This document shows, in pieces, positions 26,018 through 33,121 of a stretch of DNA of 64,000 nt (its first letter is position 1; the number at the start of each line of letters is the position of its first letter). The translations under genes were made by a program, and so were the position numbers. This stretch comes from Chitinophaga eiseniae (GTDB lineage: Bacteria; Bacteroidota; Bacteroidia; Chitinophagales; Chitinophagaceae): assembly GCF_900167135.1 (NCBI RefSeq), contig NZ_FUWZ01000006.1:62001-126000 (forward strand). Reading direction: 5' to 3'. The notes under the pieces are model-generated. The model worked only from the letters and a program-made list of their open reading frames with translations, was not told the DNA's origin and did no database searches.

Positions 26018-27136
26018 ATGGGAATATTTGATAAACTCCGGAATGAATTTATTGACATTATTGAGTGGACAGACCCGTCCGCCGACACCATTGTGTGGAA
26101 GTTTCCCCGCTACCAGAATGAAATAAAAATGAACGCCAAGCTGACGGTAAGAGAATCGCAGGTGGCTGTTTTTATGAACGAAGGTAAAATAGCGGATGTT
26201 TTTCAGCCTGGCATGTATACGCTGACAACGCAGAACATGCCTATTCTGACTACGTTACAGGGATGGAAATATGGGTTTAACAGCCCCTTTAAGGCCGATG
26301 TGTTTTTCATCAGCATGCGGCAGTTCACCAACCAGAAATGGGGCACCAAAAACCCTGTCATGCTGCGCGATGCCGAGTTCGGCCCGCTGCGGCTGCGTGC
26401 TTTCGGCAGCTACGCTTTCCGCGTGAAAGACGCGGCGCAGTTCCTGAAGGAGATCGCCGCCACCAATCCTGAATATACCGTCGACGGTATCAACGAACAA
26501 CTGCGGAACCTTGCCGTTTCCCGCGGTATGGACGCCATTGCAGAAGCAAAAATCCCGGTGCTGGACCTGGCTGCCAGATATGATGAGGTATCGCAGCTGA
26601 TCACCGAAAAAATACGGCCCGAGTTTAATGAACTGGGCCTCGAACTGACCAAGTTTCTGATTGAAAATATTTCCCTGCCACCCGAAGTGGAGGAAGCGCT
26701 GGACAAACGCAGCAGCATGGGTATCGTGGGCAACCTCGGCGCGTATGCACAGTTCCAGGCTGCCAATGCCATGGAAAAGGCGGCCGAAAATCCGTCCGGA
26801 GGCGGACTGGCAGCTGCTGGTCTTGGCGCCGGCATGGGCGCCGCCATGATGGGCCAGGTAGGTAACGTGTTCCAGAACAACCAGGCCAACCAGCAGCCTG
26901 CGGCCGGCGGCGCGGGTGTTCCGCCGCCACTGCCCGGCACAGCGCCTTTCTTCGTGGCTGTGGAAGGTAAACAGTCCGGCCCTTACAACATGGACCAGCT
27001 CCGTCAGCTGGCTGCTTCCGGCAGTCTCCAGCACCAGACGCTGGTATGGAAAACCGGTATGGCCGCCTGGACTGCCGCTTCTGCGGTGCCTGAACTGGCG
27101 CCGGTGCTGGCTACCATACCACCGCCACTGCCCTGA
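26018..27136 (+). CDS. SPFH-domain protein with C-terminal GYF_2 domain
   Basis: A 372-residue protein. Residues about 20-240 form an SPFH/band-7-like domain of the YdjI/virion-core type (KFPRYQNEIKMNAKLTVRES, LTTQNMPILTTLQGWKYG, FGSYAFRVKDAAQFLKEI). A glycine/alanine-rich linker (LAAAGLGAGMGAAMMGQ) and a proline stretch (PPPLPG) lead to a GYF_2 (DUF4339) domain at about 305-360 (FFVAVEGKQSGPYNMDQLRQ, ALVWK-like TLVWKTGMAAW). SPFH proteins scaffold membrane-associated assemblies; GYF_2 domains bind peptides. The zinc-ribbon gene downstream, in the same direction, is probably its partner. No transmembrane helix is evident. Confidence 0.8.
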   Translation: MGIFDKLRNEFIDIIEWTDPSADTIVWKFPRYQNEIKMNAKLTVRESQVAVFMNEGKIADVFQPGMYTLTTQNMPILTTLQGWKYGFNSPFKADVFFISMRQFTNQKWGTKNPVMLRDAEFGPLRLRAFGSYAFRVKDAAQFLKEIAATNPEYTVDGINEQLRNLAVSRGMDAIAEAKIPVLDLAARYDEVSQLITEKIRPEFNELGLELTKFLIENISLPPEVEEALDKRSSMGIVGNLGAYAQFQAANAMEKAAENPSGGGLAAAGLGAGMGAAMMGQVGNVFQNNQANQQPAAGGAGVPPPLPGTAPFFVAVEGKQSGPYNMDQLRQLAASGSLQHQTLVWKTGMAAWTAASAVPELAPVLATIPPPLP

Positions 27137-27150
27137 AACTAATCTTCTTA

Positions 27151-27195
27151 TACGCATGATACCCGGGCCTTCAACAGCCGCTGGTATCATGCGTA
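27151..27195. other. 13-bp stem-loop between the SPFH and zinc-ribbon genes
   Basis: Arms tacgcatgatacc (27151-27163) and ggtatcatgcgta (27183-27195) are perfect reverse complements with a 19-base loop. No T-run follows, so it may be an mRNA-processing or partial attenuation structure. Confidence 0.65.
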
Positions 27196-27213
27196 ACTCA
27201 TTATAATATTCCT

Positions 27214-28341
27214 ATGTCTTTTGAGGAAAAAACCAAAGAGACGGTATCCTCGCTGAAATGTCAGAACTGTGGCGCCATCCTGCATTATGCGCCCGGCACC
27301 AACAGCCTGAAATGCGAGTACTGCGGGACCGTTAACACCATTGAAGAAGAAGCTACGCCGCAAGGCATTCATGCTTTCGACTACGATGCTTTCATCACCG
27401 ATCTGCAACGCCATACCGAACACACCGAACAGGCCGTTGTGGTAAAATGTACCAGTTGCGGCGCTTCTACCACCATGTTGCCCAACGTGACGGCAGATGC
27501 CTGCCCTTTCTGCGCTTCACCGCTGGTGGTACAGCAGGGAGCCGCTACGGCCGTCCTCCAGCCGCACTATGTGCTGCCCTTTGCCGTGGATGATAAAGAA
27601 GCCGGTAAATTCTTCCAACAGTGGATGAGTAAACTGTGGTTTGCACCGTCTGACCTGGTAAAGAAAGTGAAGGATAGGTCCTATCATCAGCTGAAAGGTA
27701 TCTATATCCCTCACTGGAGCTACGATACAGACACCGTAACTTCCTACAGCGGACAGCGTGGAGAATACTATTATACCACTGAAACCTATACGGAGGAGGT
27801 GAACGGCAGAACAGAAACACGCACCCGCCAGGTGCGCCATACCGCCTGGTACAACACTTCCGGGGTGGTAGACAATACTTTCCGGGACGTACTGGTATCT
27901 GCCAGCCCTTCTTTACCCCGCAAAATGGCTGAAATACTGGAACCCTGGCACCTGGACCAGCTGAAAGCCTATGATGGGCGCTACCTGAGCGGCTTCCGGG
28001 CAGAATTGTACCAGACAGACGCAGAACAGGGGCTGCTCATCGCCAAAAAACGAATGGACCCCATCATCCGGGATGAAATATGTAACGATATCGGCGGTGA
28101 TGAACAGTCGATAGACAGCTACAAGGTGGCTTACAACGAACTCGGGCTAAAATATATCCTTTTACCCGTGTGGCTGAGCGCTTATCGCTATAATAACAAG
28201 CTGTATCATTTTGTGGTGAACGCCAATACCGGGGAAGTCACGGGCGACAGGCCCTACAGCTGGACCAAGATCGTCGGGCTGATCGTACTGATCATCGCCA
28301 TTGTATGGGTCTTGTATGTGTGCTTCGCTCAACCTGAATAA
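27214..28341 (+). CDS. Zinc-ribbon membrane protein
   Basis: A 375-residue protein with two N-terminal zinc ribbons: C-x2-C at residues 14-17 paired with CEYCG at about 34, and CTSCGASTTML with CPFCASP at about 75-97. A long soluble part follows (HWSYDTDTVTSYSGQRGEYY, YDGRYLSGFRAELYQ), then one C-terminal helix (IVGLIVLIIAIVWVLYVCF) that anchors it in a membrane. Similar proteins are found next to SPFH/YdjI-like genes in many bacteria, supporting joint function with the upstream gene. The biochemical role is not known to me. Confidence 0.7.
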   Translation: MSFEEKTKETVSSLKCQNCGAILHYAPGTNSLKCEYCGTVNTIEEEATPQGIHAFDYDAFITDLQRHTEHTEQAVVVKCTSCGASTTMLPNVTADACPFCASPLVVQQGAATAVLQPHYVLPFAVDDKEAGKFFQQWMSKLWFAPSDLVKKVKDRSYHQLKGIYIPHWSYDTDTVTSYSGQRGEYYYTTETYTEEVNGRTETRTRQVRHTAWYNTSGVVDNTFRDVLVSASPSLPRKMAEILEPWHLDQLKAYDGRYLSGFRAELYQTDAEQGLLIAKKRMDPIIRDEICNDIGGDEQSIDSYKVAYNELGLKYILLPVWLSAYRYNNKLYHFVVNANTGEVTGDRPYSWTKIVGLIVLIIAIVWVLYVCFAQPE

Positions 28342-28347
28342 ATGCCG

Positions 28348-28377
28348 AAAACTGCCGGAAAAACTGCCGGCAGTTTT
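28348..28377 (+). terminator. Terminator after the zinc-ribbon gene
   Basis: An 11-bp perfect stem (28348-28358 with 28367-28377, aaaactgccgg / ccggcagtttt) with an 8-base loop runs into T-rich sequence. Confidence 0.75.
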
Positions 28378-28378
28378 C

Positions 28379-28447
28379 TTTTACATACTGGGGAAAACCC
28401 TCTACATCAAAGCCTTCGCCGCTATTCCCTTCTCAAGGAGCTCTTCC
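28379..28447 (+). promoter_or_regulatory. Conserved upstream region of the first DUF4142 gene
   Basis: This block is repeated at 29214-29283 ahead of the second DUF4142 gene. The shared core reads ttttacatnctggggaaaa, then cctctac and caaagc. The motif is unlike TAnnTTTG and might be read by an alternative sigma factor; this is inference. Confidence 0.45.
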
Positions 28448-28557
28448 TTTTTTCCTGCGCACTGCAGGGTTATTAAAAGCATGTGTTTGCATAAGGATTT
28501 TTGTCAGTTCATTTGTGGCAGATTGGTTTTTAACCCCCCGATAAATTGCTATAGCTT

Positions 28558-29130
28558 ATGAAAAGAACAACCTTTTTTGCAGTGGTAATGACGGGCATGT
28601 GGTGGCTCATGTCCTGTGGTAACGGTAATATACGAAGTAATGCCCGGCAGGCTACTCCGGCCGATTCGGCGGAAGCTATCAATAACGCAGATAAAACAGT
28701 TGACTCATTGTCTGCTTCCTTTGCGGTAAATGCGGCCGATGACGGCATGATGGAGGTGGCATTGGGAAAATTAGCGATGGAGAAGGCGACAGACCCACGG
28801 GTGAAAGCCTTTGCCACCATGTCTGTCAACGACCGTACCCGGGGAAATGAACGGCTTAAACTGATTGCGGAAAAATGGAAGATCGCCTTGCCGGCCACGC
28901 TGTCAGCCGCCGCACAGGATCACCTGGAAAAGCTCGGTAAGAAAAGCGGGAAACGTTTTGAAAAAGAATACATTGCCGAAATGGTAGACCACCATGACCA
29001 GGACCTGAAGCGATTTGACGATGCTGCCAATAACCTGGGCAACGTAAGCCTGCGGGAATGGGCCAGGAAAGCACTACCGGTAATAATGGTACATCTGGAC
29101 TCCGCCAGGGCGATCAGGAACTCGCAGTAG
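28558..29130 (+). CDS. DUF4142 domain-containing lipoprotein (copy 1)
   Basis: A 190-residue exported protein. The signal MKRTTFFAVVMTGMWWLMSC has Cys20 as lipid anchor. The DUF4142 core (about residues 50-185) is a ferritin-like helical bundle with the usual segments AADDGMMEVALGKLAMEKAT, DPRVKAFATMSVNDRTRGNE and IAEMVDHHDQDLKRFDDAA. The family is widespread, often stress-induced, without established function. The next gene is a close paralogue, and the two upstream regions also match. Confidence 0.85.
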   Translation: MKRTTFFAVVMTGMWWLMSCGNGNIRSNARQATPADSAEAINNADKTVDSLSASFAVNAADDGMMEVALGKLAMEKATDPRVKAFATMSVNDRTRGNERLKLIAEKWKIALPATLSAAAQDHLEKLGKKSGKRFEKEYIAEMVDHHDQDLKRFDDAANNLGNVSLREWARKALPVIMVHLDSARAIRNSQ

Positions 29131-29213
29131 TTTATTCATCCTACAGAAACCCTCCTGTTCCGGGTGACTTTTCATATATGCATTTGCGTATGGAAGGACA
29201 CCCGGTTTGTTTT

Positions 29214-29283
29214 TTTACATTCTGGGGAAAAGCCTCTACGACAAAGCATCCACGACGGTTTATCCATTGAGGTGATCTCTTCC
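29214..29283 (+). promoter_or_regulatory. Duplicated upstream region of the second DUF4142 gene
   Basis: Homologous to 28379-28447; the offset of 835 bases nearly equals the 836 bases between the two start codons, so promoter region and gene were duplicated as one unit. Confidence 0.45.
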
Positions 29284-29315
29284 GTGTAAACCGGCTACCC
29301 TGTTATCTTACCCTT

Positions 29316-29342
29316 ACCATGCGTTCGCATGGTATTTTTTTT
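29316..29342 (+). terminator. Terminator-like hairpin in the leader of the second DUF4142 gene
   Basis: Stem accatgcg / cgcatggt with a very short loop is followed by eight T. It lies between the duplicated upstream block and the ATG at 29394, so it either ends the first gene's transcript or attenuates the second's. A weaker counterpart ending in the same tttttgtcag is found at about 28480-28507. Confidence 0.7.
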
Positions 29343-29393
29343 GTCAGATGATTAGCCGAAATCAAACATTAAACCCAATAAATCTCATCAGCT

Positions 29394-29960
29394 ATGAAGA
29401 AAACAATCTTATTGGCCACGGCCGTACTGGGCGTATGGATACTGTCCTCGTGCAACAATGCAAACAACCCGCAAAGCGAAAAACCGGTAGATTCTGCGCA
29501 GGATGTGAACGAGGCAGTAAAGCCTGTCGATAACAATTCCTCTGAATTCGCTGTAAAGGCTGCCAACGGTGGCATGATGGAAGTGGAAATGGGCAAACTG
29601 GCACAGGAGAAAGCACAGAACCCCAGAGTGAAAGCGTTTGCCACCATGATGGTCAATGATCATTCAAAAGCAAACGATGAACTAAAAGAATTAGCCGGCA
29701 AAAAGAACATTGCCCTGCCGGCAGAGCTATCTACAGAAACCAAGGAGCATATGGACAAACTGGCTAAGAAAACCGGAAAGGACTTCGACAAAGATTATAT
29801 GGACATGATGGTAGACGACCATGACAAAGACGTAAACGAATTTGATAAGGCTGCCAACAACCTGGAAGACGCGGATTTAAAATCATGGGCCGGCAAAACC
29901 TTGCCTACGCTAAGGACTCACCAGGATTCCGCGAAGGCGATCAAATCCGCCCTTAAATAA
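29394..29960 (+). CDS. DUF4142 domain-containing lipoprotein (copy 2)
   Basis: A 188-residue paralogue of the preceding gene, with signal MKKTILLATAVLGVWILSSC (Cys20). The core matches closely: AANGGMMEVEMGKLAQEKAQ, PRVKAFATMMVNDHSKANDE, MDMMVDDHDKDVNEFDKAAN and a final TLPTLRTHQDSAKAIKSALK. Like its twin it should be a lipid-anchored helical-bundle protein of unknown function. It converges with the acetyltransferase gene, separated by a bidirectional terminator. Confidence 0.85.
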   Translation: MKKTILLATAVLGVWILSSCNNANNPQSEKPVDSAQDVNEAVKPVDNNSSEFAVKAANGGMMEVEMGKLAQEKAQNPRVKAFATMMVNDHSKANDELKELAGKKNIALPAELSTETKEHMDKLAKKTGKDFDKDYMDMMVDDHDKDVNEFDKAANNLEDADLKSWAGKTLPTLRTHQDSAKAIKSALK

Positions 29961-29972
29961 ATCAATGATAAT

Positions 29973-30018
29973 AAATGACAAATCCGGGTGTCGGCGAGGG
30001 CGCCCGGATTCGTCATTT
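29973..30018. terminator. Bidirectional terminator between converging genes
   Basis: Long stem: aaatgac plus aatccgggtg pairs with cgcccggatt plus gtcattt, with one internal A/C mismatch and a 10-base loop; A-rich on one side and T-rich on the other. Confidence 0.75.
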
Positions 30019-30024
30019 GTTATT

Positions 30025-30297
30025 TCAGAGAAGATCGTTGTATTCCGGGTGTCTTTTCATATAGGCGTGTACGTAAGGGCACAACGGCTTTACCTTTAAA
30101 TGGTTTTCCCTCGCGTAGTCGAGGACGTATTTGGCCATTTGGGAGGCGATGCCTTTGCCTTCCAGTTCAGGCGGCACTTCTGTGTGAATGTACGCGATCC
30201 CGCCGGGGAACAGCTTGTAGACGATAAAGGCGGTGTGGCCGTCGACCGTTGTTTCAAACTGGTGTTTTTCGGTGTTTTGCAGAATGGTGAGGTCCAT
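30025..30297 (-). CDS. YjdJ-like GNAT family N-acetyltransferase
   Basis: A 90-residue minimal GNAT protein of the YjdJ/GTLF3A type (PF14542-like). The acetyl-CoA loop reads PELEGKGIASQMAKYVLDYA, preceded by the beta strands EHQ-like FETTVDGHTAFIVYKLFPG and AYIHTEVP, and followed by KVKPLCPYVHAYMKRHPEY, the typical C-terminal signature. It lies 2 bases after the YjdI-type iron-sulfur gene, matching the yjdI-yjdJ pairing of E. coli. Its acceptor is unknown. Confidence 0.88.
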   Translation of the reverse strand: MDLTILQNTEKHQFETTVDGHTAFIVYKLFPGGIAYIHTEVPPELEGKGIASQMAKYVLDYARENHLKVKPLCPYVHAYMKRHPEYNDLL

Positions 30298-30299
30298 AA

Positions 30300-30731
30300 T
30301 TATTGAGTGTCTTTATATCCGTTAGTGATGTGGGTACCGTCGCAATACGGCATGTTGGAGGAGCTGCCGTAGCGGCACATGGCAGTTACCATGTGAAAAG
30401 GCGTTTCCTCTCCGGCGGCATTTTTGATCAGTACGTTGCCGTAGATCAGGCGCGGCCCGTTGGGAACTGTTTCCGAGAGGCTGCTGGCAGTGATCTCTGT
30501 GGCTTTATCTGCTTCATCGTTCAGATAAAAAGTCAGTGCGCCGGAAGGACATTTTTTTACCTGCTGCATAATCCGGTCAGTCGTGCTGCCGTCAGCGTTG
30601 ATCCATGGTTTGGCCTTTGGGTCGAATACTTCGGGTAGGCCATGAAAGCATATTTCGGAGTGTTTACATACCTCCGGCTTCCATACGATGGTGACTTCGC
30701 CGTTGCTGTATTTTTTGGTAATGTCTTTCAT
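30300..30731 (-). CDS. YjdI-type mono-cluster ferredoxin fused to a CDGSH-like domain
   Basis: A 143-residue protein. The N-terminal half (residues 1-70) is a divergent 4Fe-4S (YjdI/Fer4_19) domain: EVCKHSEICFHGLPEVFDP and VKKCPSGALTFYL. The C-terminal half is CDGSH-like: MCRYGSSSNMPYCDGTH. The canonical motif is C-x-C-x2-S-x3-P-x-C-D-G-x-H, but here the second cysteine is Tyr (codon TAC, one base from TGC), leaving two Cys and one His. Cluster binding by this domain is therefore doubtful. Start at 30731; an ORF extension to 30794 would overlap the OsmC gene. It is part of a stress-type operon. Confidence 0.85.
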   Translation of the reverse strand: MKDITKKYSNGEVTIVWKPEVCKHSEICFHGLPEVFDPKAKPWINADGSTTDRIMQQVKKCPSGALTFYLNDEADKATEITASSLSETVPNGPRLIYGNVLIKNAAGEETPFHMVTAMCRYGSSSNMPYCDGTHITNGYKDTQ

Positions 30732-30732
30732 A

Positions 30733-31134
30733 TCAATCTTCTTTAGTATTGATAATAACGGGGTTGGTAAGCAGTTTATGAACGGGGCACGCATGGGCTA
30801 TCTCCATAAGCCTTTTCCGCTGTGCTTCATCCAGGTTACCGCTGATGCGCACGAGGCATTCTATTACGGTGGTAGCCGGGTCCGGTTTGGCGGCACTGTC
30901 GAACCGCAGGTCGATATCTATTTTCTCTACAGGCCATTTTTTTCGCGCGGCGTACATCGTCAGCGTGATGGCGGTACAGGAACCGAGGCTGCTCAGCAGT
31001 AGTTCCCCGGGATTGGGCCCGGTATCGCCGCCGTTGATATCAGTTGGTTCGTCTGCCAGCCAGCGGTGGTCCCTCGCGGAAATGGAAACCTGGTACGGTA
31101 TTCCTTCGATGCTTACTTTTACTTCTTCGTCCAT
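30733..31134 (-). CDS. OsmC family protein
   Basis: A 133-residue OsmC/Ohr-superfamily protein, expected to reduce organic hydroperoxides or related electrophiles. The first cysteine lies in LLSSLGSCTAITLTMYA, the second in IAHACPVHKLL, the classic reactive pair. The N-terminal half shows the beta-rich swapped domain with DEPTDINGGDTGPNPGELLL. Its stop overlaps closely with the next gene (one base between stop and ATG), so translation may be coupled. The preceding 150 bases hold the remnant of another gene of the cluster. Confidence 0.9.
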   Translation of the reverse strand: MDEEVKVSIEGIPYQVSISARDHRWLADEPTDINGGDTGPNPGELLLSSLGSCTAITLTMYAARKKWPVEKIDIDLRFDSAAKPDPATTVIECLVRISGNLDEAQRKRLMEIAHACPVHKLLTNPVIINTKED

Positions 31135-31144
31135 GATGTGGTAA

Positions 31145-31270
31145 TTACCTGAAATTTTCTTTCACCCAGCCTGCGGCCAGGTCAATATCCTGTTGAATTA
31201 AATTATGTCCGGTGTTGATGTGATGGCTGCTGACGTTAAAACCGACAGCTCTTTCAGGAAGTGTGCCATT
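31145..31270 (-). pseudogene. Remnant of an alpha/beta hydrolase gene (C-terminal 41 codons)
   Basis: In the gap between the VOC dioxygenase and OsmC genes one frame is open for 41 codons and ends at TAA 31147-31145. It reads NGTLPERAVGFNVSSHHINT followed by GHNLIQQDIDLAAGWVKENF and R. The GH-x-L-x4-DI-x-LA-x-W pattern is the catalytic-His end of phospholipase/carboxylesterase-type alpha/beta hydrolases. An in-frame TGA lies just upstream (31273-31271) and there is no start codon or room for the other roughly 160 residues. I take it as the tail left by an internal deletion of a gene that belonged to this operon. Confidence 0.6.
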
Positions 31271-31290
31271 TCATGTGCTTAAAATCCATC

Positions 31291-32226
31291 TTAATCCAGT
31301 TTTATCAGTTTCTGTTCTATCTCCGCCCGCTGCGATTCAAACTGGGAGGGCAACATCAGATGCGTACCCAGCTGGTCCACCGGCTCATCCACGGCAAAAC
31401 CGGGAGTGTCTGTGGCCAGTTCAAACAATACGCCGCCGGGCTCCCGGAAATAGACGGAGCGAAAATATTTGCGGTCCAGCTGCTGTGTGGCGTGCAGGCC
31501 CAGCGCTTCGATTTTCTCCCGGTAGTATGCCTGCTGTGCATCATCTTTCATGCGGAAAGCAATGTGATGGATGCTGCCGCCAGCTACATGCCCGCGTTGT
31601 TCTCCTTTGGCTTCCACCAGGTCGATGTAATTGGCGGTATCGCCGGCAGGCGCTTTAAAGCGGTAACGGTTCGCAAGGTTTTTTTCCAGCTGGTAACCAA
31701 AAACGGATACCAGCAGATCAGCCGTAGGTTGAATATCTTCCAGGGTCAGCGTTACGTGATGGAATCCCCGTAAAGCATTAGCTGCGCTCACTTCGGCGGT
31801 CTCCCAGGGTACCCGGTCGTCCGTCTTTTCAGGGACGGTCAGCTCTACTTTCATACCGTCGGGATCAAGGAAGGTCAGGTAGATCTCCCCGAACTTGGCA
31901 GACGGTTTATTGTAAATCATGTTCGCGGCGTCCAGTCGTTTGAGCCAGAAATCAAGGCTGCCTTCGGGAACGGAATAACCCACTTCCGTAGCCATGTGCG
32001 TGCCTCTGCGGCCGGCCATAATATCCTGCCATGGAAAGAACGTAAGGATCGTTCCGGGCGTGCCGGTCTGGTCGCCATAATAAAAATGATAGGTATGCGG
32101 ATCGTCAAAGTTTACAGTCTTTTTTACAAACCGTAACCCCATCGTCTTCGTGTAAAAATCAAAATTCTTCTTTGCATTACCGGAAATAGCGGTAATATGA
32201 TGCAGTCCTGTTATTGCGTTGTCCAT
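31291..32226 (-). CDS. VOC family ring-cleaving dioxygenase (LinE/MhqO-like)
   Basis: A 311-residue protein of two vicinal-oxygen-chelate (glyoxalase/bleomycin) modules. Metal-ligand histidines are seen at GLHHITAISGN near the start and RGFHHVTLTLED and HHIAFRM in the second half, with the glutamate in GVLFELATD. Close relatives (MhqA/MhqO, LinE) open hydroquinones or catechols and occur in quinone-stress operons. I use the ATG at 32226 (MDNAITGLHH) over a GTG three codons upstream. It heads the leftward cluster with the hydrolase remnant, OsmC, the YjdI-CDGSH fusion and YjdJ, which suggests electrophile or oxidative stress defence. Confidence 0.88.
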   Translation of the reverse strand: MDNAITGLHHITAISGNAKKNFDFYTKTMGLRFVKKTVNFDDPHTYHFYYGDQTGTPGTILTFFPWQDIMAGRRGTHMATEVGYSVPEGSLDFWLKRLDAANMIYNKPSAKFGEIYLTFLDPDGMKVELTVPEKTDDRVPWETAEVSAANALRGFHHVTLTLEDIQPTADLLVSVFGYQLEKNLANRYRFKAPAGDTANYIDLVEAKGEQRGHVAGGSIHHIAFRMKDDAQQAYYREKIEALGLHATQQLDRKYFRSVYFREPGGVLFELATDTPGFAVDEPVDQLGTHLMLPSQFESQRAEIEQKLIKLD

Positions 32227-32248
32227 ACCTTTCACTTTTTTATGCTGA

Positions 32249-32323
32249 TATTTGGTTATCCAGATATTCCGGAGAACAGGTGCATCAGGCGCCCGTTAAA
32301 CGATCTGCCTGAATAACCAAATA
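32249..32323. other. Separated 11-bp inverted repeat between VOC dioxygenase and yceI-like genes
   Basis: tatttggttat (32249-32259) and ataaccaaata (32313-32323) are perfect reverse complements 53 bases apart, in the likely promoter region of the VOC operon. The same half-site recurs as ggttatt at 32330-32336, so a repressor site is possible. Confidence 0.4.
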
Positions 32324-32331
32324 CCCTTCGG

Positions 32332-32868
32332 TTATTGTTGTTTCAGCAGTTGTACTTCACATTGAATTTTCACTTCATCACTCACCATCACACCGCCGGC
32401 TTCGGTGACAGCATTCCAGTTCAGTCCAAAATCCTTGCGGTTGATTTTACCATGGATAGTAAAGCCCGCTTTGGTATTACCCCAGGGGTCAGCTACCACG
32501 CCGCCGAATTCCACATCCAGTTTGATGTTTTTCGTCACGTCGCGGATAGTCAGATCGCCGTACAGCGTATAGGAACCATCGTTGTCCACGCTTTCTGTTT
32601 TAGTGGCTTTGAAGGTGATGTTGCGGAATTTGTTCACATCGAAGAAATCCGGGGAGCGCAGGTGCTCATCGCGCTGGCTGTTGGCGGTAGTGATAGAGTC
32701 TACGTCTACGGTGGCCGTGGCGATGGCGTTGAGGAAATTGTCCCCGTCTGTTTCTGCTTCCACCTGGAAGCTGTTGAACCGCCCGGTAACATTGGTGATC
32801 ATCAGGTGCCTGATCTTAAAAGTAAGTTCGCTGTGTGCTGCGTCGGAGACCCATTTTTGTTTTGCCAT
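32332..32868 (-). CDS. YceI family protein
   Basis: A 178-residue lipocalin-like beta-barrel protein of the YceI family, which binds long isoprenoid chains. Family markers are the opening KWVSDAAHSELTFKIRHLMI, SITTANSQRDEHLRSPDFFD, RNITFKATKTESVDNDGSY, GDLTIRDVTKNIKLDVEFGG and DFGLNWN. There is no signal peptide, so it should stay in the cytoplasm, unlike E. coli YceI. Such cytoplasmic forms often neighbour quinone- or stress-related genes, which fits the adjacent VOC cluster. Confidence 0.92.
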   Translation of the reverse strand: MAKQKWVSDAAHSELTFKIRHLMITNVTGRFNSFQVEAETDGDNFLNAIATATVDVDSITTANSQRDEHLRSPDFFDVNKFRNITFKATKTESVDNDGSYTLYGDLTIRDVTKNIKLDVEFGGVVADPWGNTKAGFTIHGKINRKDFGLNWNAVTEAGGVMVSDEVKIQCEVQLLKQQ

Positions 32869-33121
32869 AGATGAAGATGTTTTATTTTTTATGAATAGGA
32901 TGATGTTTGTTGATGCAAATGTCCGTTAAAGCACAGGGGACGGAAATGGATTAAATAAATATAACGATGTACTTTTTTTTATTCTATCTGAAGATAACGA
33001 TTGCCCCGGGATTTACTCATTATCAGATTATATACGATTTTTTTGAATAATATAAACATTAAGCATGAAAAATTGTTTAAGTGTGTTGGTACTCAGGAAA
33101 ATCCGGACGAAAAGATATCTT

